Source of the DNA: Ostreococcus lucimarinus CCE9901
Taxonomy: Eukaryota > Chlorophyta > Mamiellophyceae > Mamiellales > Bathycoccaceae
Assembly: GCF_000092065.1 (NCBI RefSeq)
Contig: NC_009363.1
Span: forward strand, 434,001 to 498,000
Reading direction: 5' to 3'
Length of the DNA: 64,000 nucleotides
Shown: one piece after another, positions 19,423-28,578 of the stretch
Numbering within the stretch: position 1 is the stretch's first letter
How the letters are laid out: each line of letters starts with the position of its first letter
Position numbers and translations under genes: made by a program
The notes under the pieces: generated by a model
Seen by the model: only the letters and a program-made list of their open reading frames with translations
Database searches by the model: none
What the model was told of the DNA's origin: nothing

Positions 19423-20514
19423 ATGGCGACGACGACGACGGCGCGCGTCGACGCGCGCGGCGCCTTCTTCGAGCGATTGCACGCGCTCGCGCCCGCGCGC
19501 CGGCGCGACGACGGCGACGACGCGCGACCGCGCGGGAGGTTCGCGCGCGCGCCGAGCGCGAGGGCGGCGGCGCGACTGCAGCGAAAGACGACGAAACGGG
19601 CGGCGCTGACGCCGCGAGGGCGCGCGCGCGCGGGCGACGCGCGCGACGCGCGCGATGACGACGACGGCGCGAGCGATTCGGAGGCGAGCGCGGAGGACGG
19701 GCGCGCGGACGCGGACGGGAGGGGAGGCGACGACGACGACGACGACGACGAAGACGACGAAGACGCGCGGGCGAGGTGGAGCTTCGAGAGACGGTCGGAG
19801 GATAAGCTGGAGGCGCTGCGAGAGCGGTTGAGGAAGAAGATTGAGAGCAGTCGCACGGCGAGGCGGGCGGTGGAGACGGCGGAGACGGCGAGGGATGCGA
19901 AGGAGTGGCGGGAGCGGAGGAACGAGGCGAAGCGAGAGAAAAAGAGAAAGGAACGCGCGAACGCGACGTTGACGGAGGCGAGGAGGGGGGAGAAGAGGGC
20001 CAAGGGCGTCGATGGCGAGGCGAAGGGTGGGATGGGCGCGGGCGGGGGAGGCGCGAGCGATATGGCGTTCGGTCGGATCACGACGGACGACGTCGCGCTC
20101 AACTCGGGGCGGAAAAAGAAGAAGGAATCCAAGGAAGCGCTTTTGCGTAAAGTGCAAGCGCGCCAGAAGGCGATCGACGACGCCGGTGGCGAGGAAGGCG
20201 GTGGTAAGGCGGTCGCGGAGAAATTTGCGTGGGAGGCGGCGCTTTCGCGCGCGTCGGGTGAAAAGGTTTTAGACGACCCAAAACTCTTGCAAAAGAGCAT
20301 CAAACGCGAGGCCAGGGCGAAGAAGAAGAGCCGCGAGAAGTGGGAAGAACGCACGGCTAAGGTTAAAGAACAAATGGACGCGGCACAAACGAAACGCAAG
20401 AGCAACATCAAGGCTCGCAAGGACGGAAAGATGGAGCGAAAGATGGACAAGGCGTCGAACAAACGCAACCGTCCGGGGTTCGAGGGTCGAAGCGACGGCT
20501 TCATCAACAAGTAG
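19423..20514 (+). CDS. SURF6-like nucleolar ribosome-biogenesis protein
   Basis: The protein has 363 residues, highly basic with long helical segments rich in Lys, Arg and Glu, plus an acidic run (about 100-115, DDDDDDDEDDED). The C-terminal third has the SURF6 pattern: KFAWEAALSRASGEKVLDDPKLLQKSIKRE, then repeated KKKSREKWEERTAKV and a terminal RNRPGFEGRSDGFINK, matching the RPGFEG motif that closes this family. SURF6/Rrp14 is a nucleolar protein needed for 60S and 40S maturation. The ATG at 19423 is chosen because upstream in-frame sequence is Ser-rich antisense of the BRAP2-like gene. Confidence 0.75.
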   Translation: MATTTTARVDARGAFFERLHALAPARRRDDGDDARPRGRFARAPSARAAARLQRKTTKRAALTPRGRARAGDARDARDDDDGASDSEASAEDGRADADGRGGDDDDDDDEDDEDARARWSFERRSEDKLEALRERLRKKIESSRTARRAVETAETARDAKEWRERRNEAKREKKRKERANATLTEARRGEKRAKGVDGEAKGGMGAGGGGASDMAFGRITTDDVALNSGRKKKKESKEALLRKVQARQKAIDDAGGEEGGGKAVAEKFAWEAALSRASGEKVLDDPKLLQKSIKREARAKKKSREKWEERTAKVKEQMDAAQTKRKSNIKARKDGKMERKMDKASNKRNRPGFEGRSDGFINK

Positions 20515-20571
20515 TCGAGCGATGCGCCCACGTGTCATATTATTCTCATGTTTTTACATTCGCCGTAAGCT

Positions 20572-23340
20572 CTAAATTCCATAGTAGCCGTTGAAGTCGA
20601 GTCGCGATAACAGACTCGCAACGTTGGTGTCGACGTCGCCGGCGTCGTTCAGAGCGTTTAATAAATCGCCGAGGAAGTGCCGGAACTGCGACCGCGTATC
20701 GCTCGTCACGGCTTCGATCTCTTCCTCCAATGCGACCAATCTATCCGCCGTCATAGCGTCCATGCTATTCTCCTTCAACCGTTCGATGGTGTCTGCGAAA
20801 CGCTGGCTGTCCCGGGCAAAGCGCAAGCACGCCGCTCGCGCGCGCTCCAAACGCTTCAAAATCTTGGGCCAGAACAACATCGCATCCTTCATGCAGGCCT
20901 CCAAAAACGCATCGTGTCCGGCGATCAGTTCATCCACGGACTGCGCGTCGTCCACGCGCGCGATCATCCTATCCCAATGAGGCTCGATGACCTCATTCGT
21001 GATGTAGTACAAATAGTTTTGCAAAAAGTTCAACATTCGCTGCGTGAGCGTGTGGGCCTGGGCGAACATGCGACCGAGTTGCGCGCCGCGCATGACTTGC
21101 AGACGCTGCCAACCCGCACAAAGTTCGCGTTCGGCGCACTTGAAATTGAACAGATGTCTGAAAAGAATTTGATACTTTGTCACGGCACGACGGTTGAGCA
21201 CGACGCTCGCCGGCCAAGGCGTGTCGTAATCGAGCACGAAGGCATCGAATCCAGAAAGCTCGTCCCCGTCACCGGTGGCTTTCGAAGGAGTCACAGCGGC
21301 AGAGTCGTCATCATCAATGCTGGAAAGTTGTCTCGATAGACCGTGACCGTCGATAGAGCATAACAAGTCGTCGCCGTGGTGGTCGGTCGCCGTGCTGGAC
21401 GACTTCACGGCGATATCCAAAAGCGTTTGAAGCTTGGGCAGACGAATGTCATCTGCGTCCTTTTCCAACTCAGACGCCGCGGTGTCTAGGAAATGCACGA
21501 GATAATCTCCTCGAGCGAGCAAGAAGTACATCTTCATGCTCATCAGTCGTGATTTCAACTCGCCGTCTTCCCACATGATTTGTAACAATTTGCGCGAAGC
21601 GTGCTCAAATCTATCGTCAATGCGATCCGCGTACTTCCCCGTGCCGATGATCATGTTCGGCCCGAAGTACATCTTACCGAGCCCGTCTCTCGGCTTCGCT
21701 GGGAGCTCGGCAATCGCGGACACCTTGGTCTCACGCACCGCGTTCAAATAGCGCCCCGTGGTGAGTATTTTTTGCGCAAGTTGTTTCCCTATGAATTGCG
21801 GAATCTCCTCGCGAAGGGAATAGCGTTTCGTCCAATACGCCGAGTTATAATCATCGGCCAGAGACGTTTTCTTCATCTCACGTTGCTCAACGATCAAAAA
21901 CTCGTCGTAAGGATCGTCGACTTGTCCATCGTAAACCCACAGCTCGATGGCGCGGCTGTACGGCGCCGAAGTCGCTTTGCTCAAACGCTGCACCAAAGCC
22001 GACACCGCACCATCGCCAGCGTGTTCGCAGCCTTCTCGGTGCAACAGATTGAGTATGCTCGCACCTTTCAAATGGTACGCTCTGCTCGCCACGCTCGCCA
22101 TGAGGCGCAAAGCCGGCGCGGCGGGTTGACAATAAAACCACGCCGCCTGAAGTGAAAGTGAGCCGATGTTGCGTTGGTGCTCGAGCTGCACGATCAACGT
22201 GTGCCAATCGTTCAGCAAATCGCGCATTTCCGCCGCTAACGCGTGGGATACGTAGCCATGCTTGAACTCATGCCGAGATTCGATGAAGGCACGCACGGTC
22301 GCCGCGTCCGAGCACAACGGAAGCATATTCTTAACCAACGCCGCGAGCGGCGCCTCGAGCCCCAGCTCAACCTCAAACTTTACTCGCGTCAGTCGATCGT
22401 CTTTGACCACGACACCCGAGCTCGTCTCGTCGTCTGTGCCCTTCCACGCGCTGATGTATCGCCCGTCGACGCCCATCATCGCGTATAACAAATCATCTAA
22501 AACCAGCAACTCTTGCTCGGCGGTGCCGTAATCGCTCAACGCCTTGACGTTTCTGTCTTGCTCCGCCCCACTCCCGAGATGCGCGCCCGTGAGAAACGGC
22601 CGCTTATAGTTCCAGTCGGGTAACTTTGGACCATCGGCGAGCTCGGTTGGTCGCGACACTATCGTGCGCTCTGGCTTACCGAACAATCCGCCCGAGCGTC
22701 TCTGCGAGCTTCCCACCGTCATGCGTCCGAAATCGCCAGCCAAGTTCGCGCTCACCCCCGACGCGCTCGCATCGCGCGAGCTCACGGAGCTCGTCATATT
22801 CTTTCCGAGCGCGGCGTAACGCTCTGGCGTCCCTAATCCACCCGGAGACGACACGAACGACGGCTCATCGCTCTCCGGCGTATCGCTCGCGCGTCGTCGT
22901 CCGCTCGCCGACGTCCCCATCCTCCCCGCCTCCATCTCCGCCTCCGCCGCGCGCGCCCCCGCCTCCGACACCGCAAACGCCAGCTCCTCATCGCTCGCGA
23001 TCTTCGCCATCACCGCCAAATACCGATCCAACTCCTCCACTCGCAGCGCTCGCAGCCGGTCGCACTCCGCCGCGAACGCCTCCGCGCGCGCCCCACTCCT
23101 CTCGCTCAGCACCCTCCGCGACTGCGCGATCGCCACCTTCGTCACGTCGTACTTCGATATCATCTTCCCCAGCATCGCCGTCGACGCCTGCGCGAGCGAT
23201 TCCGTGAACCGGTGCGTCGCGTCCAGCCCGAGCGCCTCGGTCAGCGCGCGCACCGCGCGTTCCAGCGTCTCCCGCGTCCGCGCGTCGTCGTCCGCGCCCT
23301 CGTCGTCGTCCGCGCCGTCGTCCATCGTCGCGCGACGCAT
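20572..23340 (-). CDS. Gamma-tubulin complex component 2 (GCP2/Spc97 family)
   Basis: The protein has 922 residues. The first 200 are charged and Ser-rich. GRIP1 begins near residue 280 with EQELLVLDDLLYAMMGVDGRYISA, and includes FKHGYVSHALAAEMRDLL and the GCP2-typical NIGSLSLQAAWFYCQP. GRIP2, which contacts gamma-tubulin, covers the C-terminal 300 residues (YQILFRHLFNFKCAERELC, QRMLNFLQNYLYYITNEVIEPHW). With GCP3 and gamma-tubulin it forms the small complex that nucleates microtubules. An ATG 15 bp further inside is an alternative start. Convergent with the SURF6-like gene, 57 bp apart. Confidence 0.92.
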   Translation of the reverse strand: MRRATMDDGADDDEGADDDARTRETLERAVRALTEALGLDATHRFTESLAQASTAMLGKMISKYDVTKVAIAQSRRVLSERSGARAEAFAAECDRLRALRVEELDRYLAVMAKIASDEELAFAVSEAGARAAEAEMEAGRMGTSASGRRRASDTPESDEPSFVSSPGGLGTPERYAALGKNMTSSVSSRDASASGVSANLAGDFGRMTVGSSQRRSGGLFGKPERTIVSRPTELADGPKLPDWNYKRPFLTGAHLGSGAEQDRNVKALSDYGTAEQELLVLDDLLYAMMGVDGRYISAWKGTDDETSSGVVVKDDRLTRVKFEVELGLEAPLAALVKNMLPLCSDAATVRAFIESRHEFKHGYVSHALAAEMRDLLNDWHTLIVQLEHQRNIGSLSLQAAWFYCQPAAPALRLMASVASRAYHLKGASILNLLHREGCEHAGDGAVSALVQRLSKATSAPYSRAIELWVYDGQVDDPYDEFLIVEQREMKKTSLADDYNSAYWTKRYSLREEIPQFIGKQLAQKILTTGRYLNAVRETKVSAIAELPAKPRDGLGKMYFGPNMIIGTGKYADRIDDRFEHASRKLLQIMWEDGELKSRLMSMKMYFLLARGDYLVHFLDTAASELEKDADDIRLPKLQTLLDIAVKSSSTATDHHGDDLLCSIDGHGLSRQLSSIDDDDSAAVTPSKATGDGDELSGFDAFVLDYDTPWPASVVLNRRAVTKYQILFRHLFNFKCAERELCAGWQRLQVMRGAQLGRMFAQAHTLTQRMLNFLQNYLYYITNEVIEPHWDRMIARVDDAQSVDELIAGHDAFLEACMKDAMLFWPKILKRLERARAACLRFARDSQRFADTIERLKENSMDAMTADRLVALEEEIEAVTSDTRSQFRHFLGDLLNALNDAGDVDTNVASLLSRLDFNGYYGI

Positions 23341-23638
23341 CGCTCGCCGCGCGCGTCGCCGGCGCCGTCGCCCGCGCCGCGGCGCTCGAGTGCCGCGCGC
23401 GCGTCAACGGATTTCGAATTTTCCGACGCCGCGCGCGCGCGTCGATCGATCGCGCGATCGATCGCGCGCCGATCGTCCATCGATGGACCGTCGATCGACG
23501 CCGTCGCGATCGATCGATCGAACGGCGGTCGCGCGGGGCGAGATTTCGCCAAACGGCGGCGAATGCGAACGACGCCGTCGCGCGCGCGTCGCGCGCGCGC
23601 GCCGTCTCTCTTCGACGCGTCGAACCGACGCCGCGACC

Positions 23639-24700
23639 ATGGTGCGTGCGCGCGCGATCGACGACGGCGCGGTGATGCGTTCGATGCGCGGGGTCGCGAC
23701 GCGCGGGCGCGCGACGCGCGACGGGCGCGCGCGACGGGCGCGACGCGAGAAGCGCGATGCGAGACGCGTGGGGTTTCGGCGCGGCGACGCGGGGCGTCGA
23801 TGGCGACGACGGCGGGCGATGGCGCGCGCCGGGGAGGGGGGAGAGGGTGGAGATGAATACGTGGGATCGATCGCGCGACGCGCGGGGACGCGGGCGGCGG
23901 GGGGGGCGACGGGGGGGGCGAGGGATGGGCGATCGAGCGATCGGCGCGACTGACGGGACGACGCGATGTTTCGACGACGTAGGGTATCGATCTTAAGGCT
24001 GGTGGCCGTAACAAGAAGACCAATCGCACGGCGCCGAAGTCTGACAATGTGTACTTGAAGCTCTTGGTGAAGGTGCGCGAACGACGCGACGGAGGGACGG
24101 GGGAAGGATGGGGACGACGGCGAGGAAAGCCCTAGCCGGGAGGTCGCGCGCGACGACGCGCGAAACGCGAAGGCGAGGCGATGATGATGCGATTGGAGAG
24201 ACTGACGAATGATGATGCGCTCGCGATGACAGCTTTACCGATTTTTGGCTCGCCGTACGGATTCCAAGTTCAACGACACCGTGCTCAAGCGCTTGTTCAT
24301 GTCGAAGACGAACCGCCCGCCGTTGTCCTTGTCCAAGGTGGCCAAGTTCATGAAGGGTAAGGAGGGCAAGGTTGCGGCGATCGTGGGGACGGTGACCGAT
24401 GACGTGCGTCTCCACGACGTGCCGGCGTTGAAGGTGTGCGCGCTTCGTTTCACCGAAACCGCGCGCGCGCGTATCATCAAGGCGGGCGGACAGTGCATGA
24501 CGTTCGACCAGCTCGCGCTCTCCGCGCCGACGGGTGAAGGCGTCGTGCTCTTGCGAGGTCCGAAGAACTCGCGCGAGGCAGTCAAGCACTTCGGCGCGCC
24601 GGGTGTTCCGGGCTCCCACGCCAAGCCGTACGTCCGCGCCAAGGGCCGCAAGTTCGAGAAGGCTCGCGGTCGACGCGCCAGCCGCGGTTACAAGGCATAA
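23639..24700 (+). CDS. RPL18: 60S ribosomal protein eL18 (three exons)
   Basis: Exons are 23639..23641 (only the ATG), 23983..24072 and 24233..24700, giving 186 residues, the normal length. Exon 2 encodes [20 protein letters not shown], the conserved N-terminus, and exon 3 begins [14 protein letters not shown]. Intron 1 (341 nt) has donor GTGCGT and branch CTGAC at 23950-23954, acceptor GACGTAG; intron 2 (160 nt) has donor GTGCGC and branch CTGAC at 24202-24206, acceptor GATGACAG. Phases are zero throughout. Reading exon 3 alone from an internal ATG at 24245 would lose about 35 conserved residues. Introns right behind the start codon are common in ribosomal-protein genes. Confidence 0.95.
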
Positions 24701-24839
24701 ACTTAAACGCTTCGGGGCGTTTTTTTACTGTGTTTGTGATCAGATTAGCGACGCGCTTGGATGGTATAGCGAATTCTTTGAAATGTGAGACATCGAGCGT
24801 AAACTTAAAACATCTACACGACTTCCTACTCTTGCGGCG

Positions 24840-25041
24840 TAGCGTACAACTGGTGCTCATCTGGACGTGATCTCGACCGACTGCGACGAGTCGTCCTCCT
24901 CGGCGACTCGTCGCAGTCGGTGTACGTGATCTCGACCGACTGCGACGAGTCGTCCTCCTCGGCGACTCGTCGCAGTAGCGTACAACTGGTGCTCATCTGG
25001 ACGTGATCTCGACCGACTGCGACGAGTCGTCCTCCTCGGCG
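24840..25041. repeat. Duplicated 3' tail of the MEX1-like gene with two perfect foldback repeats
   Basis: A 66-bp block at 24840-24905 is repeated exactly at 24976-25041. The right copy contains the last codons and stop of the MEX1-like gene. Between them lies a partial third copy starting near 24924. Each of the two left copies is followed by its own reverse complement, making hairpins: stem 24876-24893 with 24904-24921 (18 bp, 10-nt loop) and stem 24939-24952 with 24963-24976 (14 bp, same loop). The pattern looks like replication template switching followed by duplication. In the MEX1-like mRNA the hairpins would lie in the 3' UTR. Confidence 0.9.
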
Positions 25042-26285
25042 TCGGTGTAGAATTGAGTCTTCAGCTGTCCACCGATGACCACGACGGTATACGCCGCCAA
25101 CAGCGCGGTGATGGTGGAAAACTCCATCTCTGATAAGTAGCGCTCGCCCGTGAGCGGGTTGTGCGCCATGAAAAGGGTCAGTAAAACGCCCCAACCACCT
25201 ACGAAGGTGGCCCAAAACGATCCGGCGATCCACACGGCGTCTCGAGTGAAGAGCGCGCGTGAAAGCATCAAGGCGTTACCGCTCGTGATGAACACGCTCG
25301 TGAGCACGGACAACCCCTGTAACAACTCTGGAGTGCTCAAATTGCTCGCGATTTGCGCCACGGGCATGGACATGAAGAGCGCGGTGGCGGTCCAACCGCT
25401 ACATTCGCTCCATTTGCTCGGCAGCGCGTCGGCTCGCGAGGCGAAGACGAGCGCTAAAATGGCGAGCTCAGACGGAAGCCACCCCAGCGCCGGGGTCAAC
25501 GCGTTCGATATGATCTGCGGCGTCGCGATGATGCCGATGATTCCCAAAGCGGCTTGGTACAGCTCCCACATTTTCTGCCCTCGCTCGCCGTGGGCGTAGT
25601 CGAAGTATCGCGCCACGCTGAGCGACGTCCCGGCGATGATGAACGCGCTCGACGCAAACATCACCGCCGGCGCGACGTTGTGAATGTTCCCCGTCCACGC
25701 GATTTGCGTGAGGAGCATGAACGACGTCGTCACCCCGATCGCCTGCGCCGCCGTCGCCGCGGGTTCGCGCTTATCGGCGAAGTAACTCAGCAGCAACAAG
25801 TTCCCGAGCATCCCGGCGCCGTACCCCTGCCACGAAACCGCGCCCAACGCCATCAAATCCCCCGCCATCACGTTCACGTAATTCTTCCAAATCTGCGGAA
25901 ACGTCAGCAGCGTCAACGGCGCCATCGCGAAGAAGGACAAAGTCTCCGTCGTCGCGTCCAACTTTTCCAGCGCCGTCGCCTCGCCGCGCCGTCCCTCGAT
26001 CGCGTCCCTCTCCCCTCCTCGTCGCGTCTCCCTCGCGCGCGTCGCGCGCGCCGTCCCTCCCGCGCCATCCTCTCGACCCTCCCGCGCGGCTTTCGCGGCC
26101 GTCGCGCGTCGCGCGTCGTCGTCGCGCCCCCGACTTCTGAGATTCGCCGTCGCGCGTCCAACGAACTCGCGTCCGCGCCGTCGCCCGCGTCGTCGTCCCG
26201 TCGCCTCGCCGCGCGCGTCGCGCGCGACGACGCGCGCGCGCGGCGTCACCGCCATCGCCGTCGCCCGCGCGACGGTCGTCGGCAT
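24993..26285 (-). CDS. MEX1-like plastid maltose transporter
   Basis: The protein has 430 residues. The first 105 are Arg/Ala-rich, fitting a transit peptide. Then come about nine hydrophobic helices with MEX1 features: MAPLTLLTFPQIWKNY, GMLGNLLLLSYFADKRE, SGWTATALFMSMPVAQI, GLSVLTSVFITSGNALML and SRALFTRDAVWIAGSFWAT, each close to the plant sequences. MEX1 exports maltose from starch breakdown across the inner plastid envelope, consistent with starch in these algae. It ends in an acidic tail DAEEDDSSQSVEITSR encoded by DNA that is repeated downstream of the stop. Start could also be the in-frame ATG at 26255. Confidence 0.85.
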   Translation of the reverse strand: MPTTVARATAMAVTPRARVVARDARGEATGRRRGRRRGREFVGRATANLRSRGRDDDARRATAAKAAREGREDGAGGTARATRARETRRGGERDAIEGRRGEATALEKLDATTETLSFFAMAPLTLLTFPQIWKNYVNVMAGDLMALGAVSWQGYGAGMLGNLLLLSYFADKREPAATAAQAIGVTTSFMLLTQIAWTGNIHNVAPAVMFASSAFIIAGTSLSVARYFDYAHGERGQKMWELYQAALGIIGIIATPQIISNALTPALGWLPSELAILALVFASRADALPSKWSECSGWTATALFMSMPVAQIASNLSTPELLQGLSVLTSVFITSGNALMLSRALFTRDAVWIAGSFWATFVGGWGVLLTLFMAHNPLTGERYLSEMEFSTITALLAAYTVVVIGGQLKTQFYTDAEEDDSSQSVEITSR

Positions 26286-26759
26286 CGCCGCCGTCGCGCT
26301 CTCCCGCGCCGTCGTCGTCGTCGTCGTCGATCGCGCGTCGAAAGATCCAATCGTCGATCGTCGCGTCGGTCGCTTTTTCGACCGTCGACGACGATCGCGC
26401 GCCGATGGGCGTTCGTATCGCGTCTGTACGAGACGCGCGACGCGCGCGCGCGACGCGCCGGCGCGCGCGATCGGTCGGTCGCCGCGATCGGCGCGCGGCG
26501 ACCGACCGACCGCGCGCGCGCGTCGCGTGACTGTTTGCGCACACGGCGCGTCGACCGCGCGTCGCGCCGCGCGCGAAAATCTCGTCGCGCGGCGCCAGAC
26601 CCTGACGTTGGATGTGTTTACCTCGACGTCGCGGCGCGTCTCGCGGTGCGTATTTCGGACGACGTTTGCGGTATCGATCGATCGCGGGCGATCGACGTCG
26701 CGCTGTCGGGCGATCGCGCGCGCGCGTCGCGAGACGGCGACGCGACGACGTCGCGCGCG
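26286..26759. promoter_or_regulatory. Divergent intergenic region between MEX1-like and SET genes
   Basis: About 470 bp of CG-rich sequence with a short GTC repeat (about 26309-26329) and many GATCG and CGCGCG words. It must hold both promoters and 5' UTRs. No TATA box or recognisable factor site was found. Frames on both strands are open but compositionally biased. Confidence 0.35.
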
Positions 26760-28355
26760 ATGGCGACGATGATGAACGCGATGGCGCGCGCGACGGCGCG
26801 CGCGTCGACGCGACGCGGCGCGCGCGAGGGACGCGCGAGGGACGGGGAGGGAAACCTCGCGCGCGAAGATTATCGGCGTCGTCGGGGGCGCGGACGTCGG
26901 CGTCGCGCGGGAACGATCGGCGGCGCGGCGTCGACGGAGGAGACGACGTCGACGCGCGGGCGCGCGGAGAGCGCGCGATACGACGACGCGGAGATACCGC
27001 GAGGCGTGGGGAGCGCGACGAAGGCGGAGCTCGCGCGGTGGCTGGAGGGGCGACGCCTGCCGGGGCAAAAGATGGCGCTGGAGGTGAACCTGGCGGAGGG
27101 ACGAGGGTTGGTGGCGACGGAGGAGATCAAGCGGGGAGAGGCGTTGCTCGGGGTGCCCAGGACGACGCTGATCACGGTGGAGCGAGCGATCGCGGAGGCG
27201 AAGTTGGGGCCGAAGCACGCCGAGCTGCAGGAGTGGAGCGTGCTGGCGACGTTTTTGGCGCAACAGGCGCTGGCGTTGGAGAGCGGGACCGCGGGGACGT
27301 TCGGGGAGTACATCAGGGCGCTGCCTCGACGCACGGGGAGCGTGTTAGATTGGCCGGAAGATGAGGTGGATAAGCTTTTGAAGGGGTCGCCGTCGCGCTT
27401 GGCGGCGGCGGAGCGACAGGATAGCGTCAACGCGGCGATTGATGAGATTCGCTCGTACTTTCCCGAAATCACGGTCGGAGCGCTTCGATGGGCGTTCGAT
27501 ATTCTTTTCAGTCGTTTGATTCGTTTGGACGCCATGGGGGGCGAGCTCGCGCTCGTGCCGTGGGCGGATATGTTGAACCACAAGCCGGGGTGCGCGGCGT
27601 TCATCGACTTGAACGGCGACGCCGTCAACCTCACCACCGATCGATCGTACGTCAAGGGCGAGCAAGTGTGGGCGTCCTACGGTCAACGACCATCGAGTGA
27701 GCTTTTGATCTCGTACGGTTTCGCCCCAGAGGTTGGTGAAAACCCAGACGACGAATACGCCCTCACGCTCGGCGTCGACGTCAACGACCCGCTCGCCGAC
27801 GCCAAGGCGCAAGTGCTCAGAGATATGGGCCTGAGTCCGGTGGAAACGTTCCCGCTTCGCTTGAACGGGTACCCGCGTCAGTTGTTGCAGTACGCGTCCT
27901 TCATTCTTTGTAACCCGGAGAAGCCGAGCGAGCTTAAGGGTTTGGCGCAGTCGGCGTTCACGGGGAGCGCGAACATCGGGCAGTCGATTTTCGATTCGGT
28001 GCGCGGCTTGACTAATGGCAAGGCGCGCGGGAAGCAAGGGGTGATTTTGGGTGGCGTCGCGGGTGAGATAGCGGTTCGAGAAATGCTCGCGGACTTGTGC
28101 GCCGAGGCGTTGAGCGCGTACCCGAACACGCTCGAAAAAGACAAGGGTCTGGCTCAAGGGCGCATGCCCGATTTCCCCGGCGCCGACGCGTGGACGGGCG
28201 TGGCGCCGGACGCGATCCGGGCGACGCAGCGTTCGGTCTCCGCGGCGCGTGTGCGCGTGTCTGAGCGACGCATCTTGGCCAAGACCGATAGTGAAGTGCG
28301 TTTGCAGTTGCGCAAATTGAAACAAAAGTCGTTGATGGACGACTTCAAGCAGTAG
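26760..28355 (+). CDS. SET-domain protein lysine methyltransferase, Rubisco-LSMT-like
   Basis: The protein has 531 residues with a basic N-terminal leader of about 80. The SET domain begins with GRGLVATEEIKRGEALLGVP, has a long helical insertion (iSET), then VPWADMLNHKPGCAAF with the cofactor-binding NH pair, and ends with SYGQRPSSELLISYGFAPE carrying the catalytic-region tyrosines. The C-terminal 200 residues fit the Rubs-subs-bind domain of plant LSMT, SETD3 and SETD6. Plant relatives methylate Rubisco large subunit or fructose-bisphosphate aldolase in the plastid; the actual substrate here is not deducible. Divergent from the MEX1-like gene. Confidence 0.88.
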   Translation: MATMMNAMARATARASTRRGAREGRARDGEGNLAREDYRRRRGRGRRRRAGTIGGAASTEETTSTRGRAESARYDDAEIPRGVGSATKAELARWLEGRRLPGQKMALEVNLAEGRGLVATEEIKRGEALLGVPRTTLITVERAIAEAKLGPKHAELQEWSVLATFLAQQALALESGTAGTFGEYIRALPRRTGSVLDWPEDEVDKLLKGSPSRLAAAERQDSVNAAIDEIRSYFPEITVGALRWAFDILFSRLIRLDAMGGELALVPWADMLNHKPGCAAFIDLNGDAVNLTTDRSYVKGEQVWASYGQRPSSELLISYGFAPEVGENPDDEYALTLGVDVNDPLADAKAQVLRDMGLSPVETFPLRLNGYPRQLLQYASFILCNPEKPSELKGLAQSAFTGSANIGQSIFDSVRGLTNGKARGKQGVILGGVAGEIAVREMLADLCAEALSAYPNTLEKDKGLAQGRMPDFPGADAWTGVAPDAIRATQRSVSAARVRVSERRILAKTDSEVRLQLRKLKQKSLMDDFKQ

Positions 28356-28578
28356 AAATCGCAGTCATCGCTTACCTTTTAATTAATTCCCAGCGGCTTT
28401 CACCTCGGCCGTGGATCGCGCTTCGTTCGCCGAGTCGCGCGCGCGCGCACGCGTAATGTTAAATTCGATTTTCTCTCAAATCTGTATTACACCCAAGCAC
28501 CACTAATCGTCTAGAGCGATCTAATCGCTCGCGACGCGCGTTCCAATCCCTCGCCAATTCGCGAAACGACTTCACGCC
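28356..28578. other. Short convergent intergenic region
   Basis: Lower-GC sequence between two converging genes, including AATTAATT and TGTTAAATTCG runs that probably serve as 3' UTR and polyadenylation signals. Nothing else seen. Confidence 0.35.

Noticed and set aside
24245-24700. eL18 as a single exon of 151 residues
   Set aside because: Loses the conserved [12 protein letters not shown] and LYRFL segments that are present upstream with splice signals.
24840-25041. CRISPR array or tRNA-like hairpin
   Set aside because: Repeats are few, of unequal spacing, contain coding sequence of the neighbour, and do not fold as a cloverleaf.
25554-26759. Long frame upstream of the SET gene
   Set aside because: Antisense to the MEX1-like gene and Arg-rich; no methionine-led domain.
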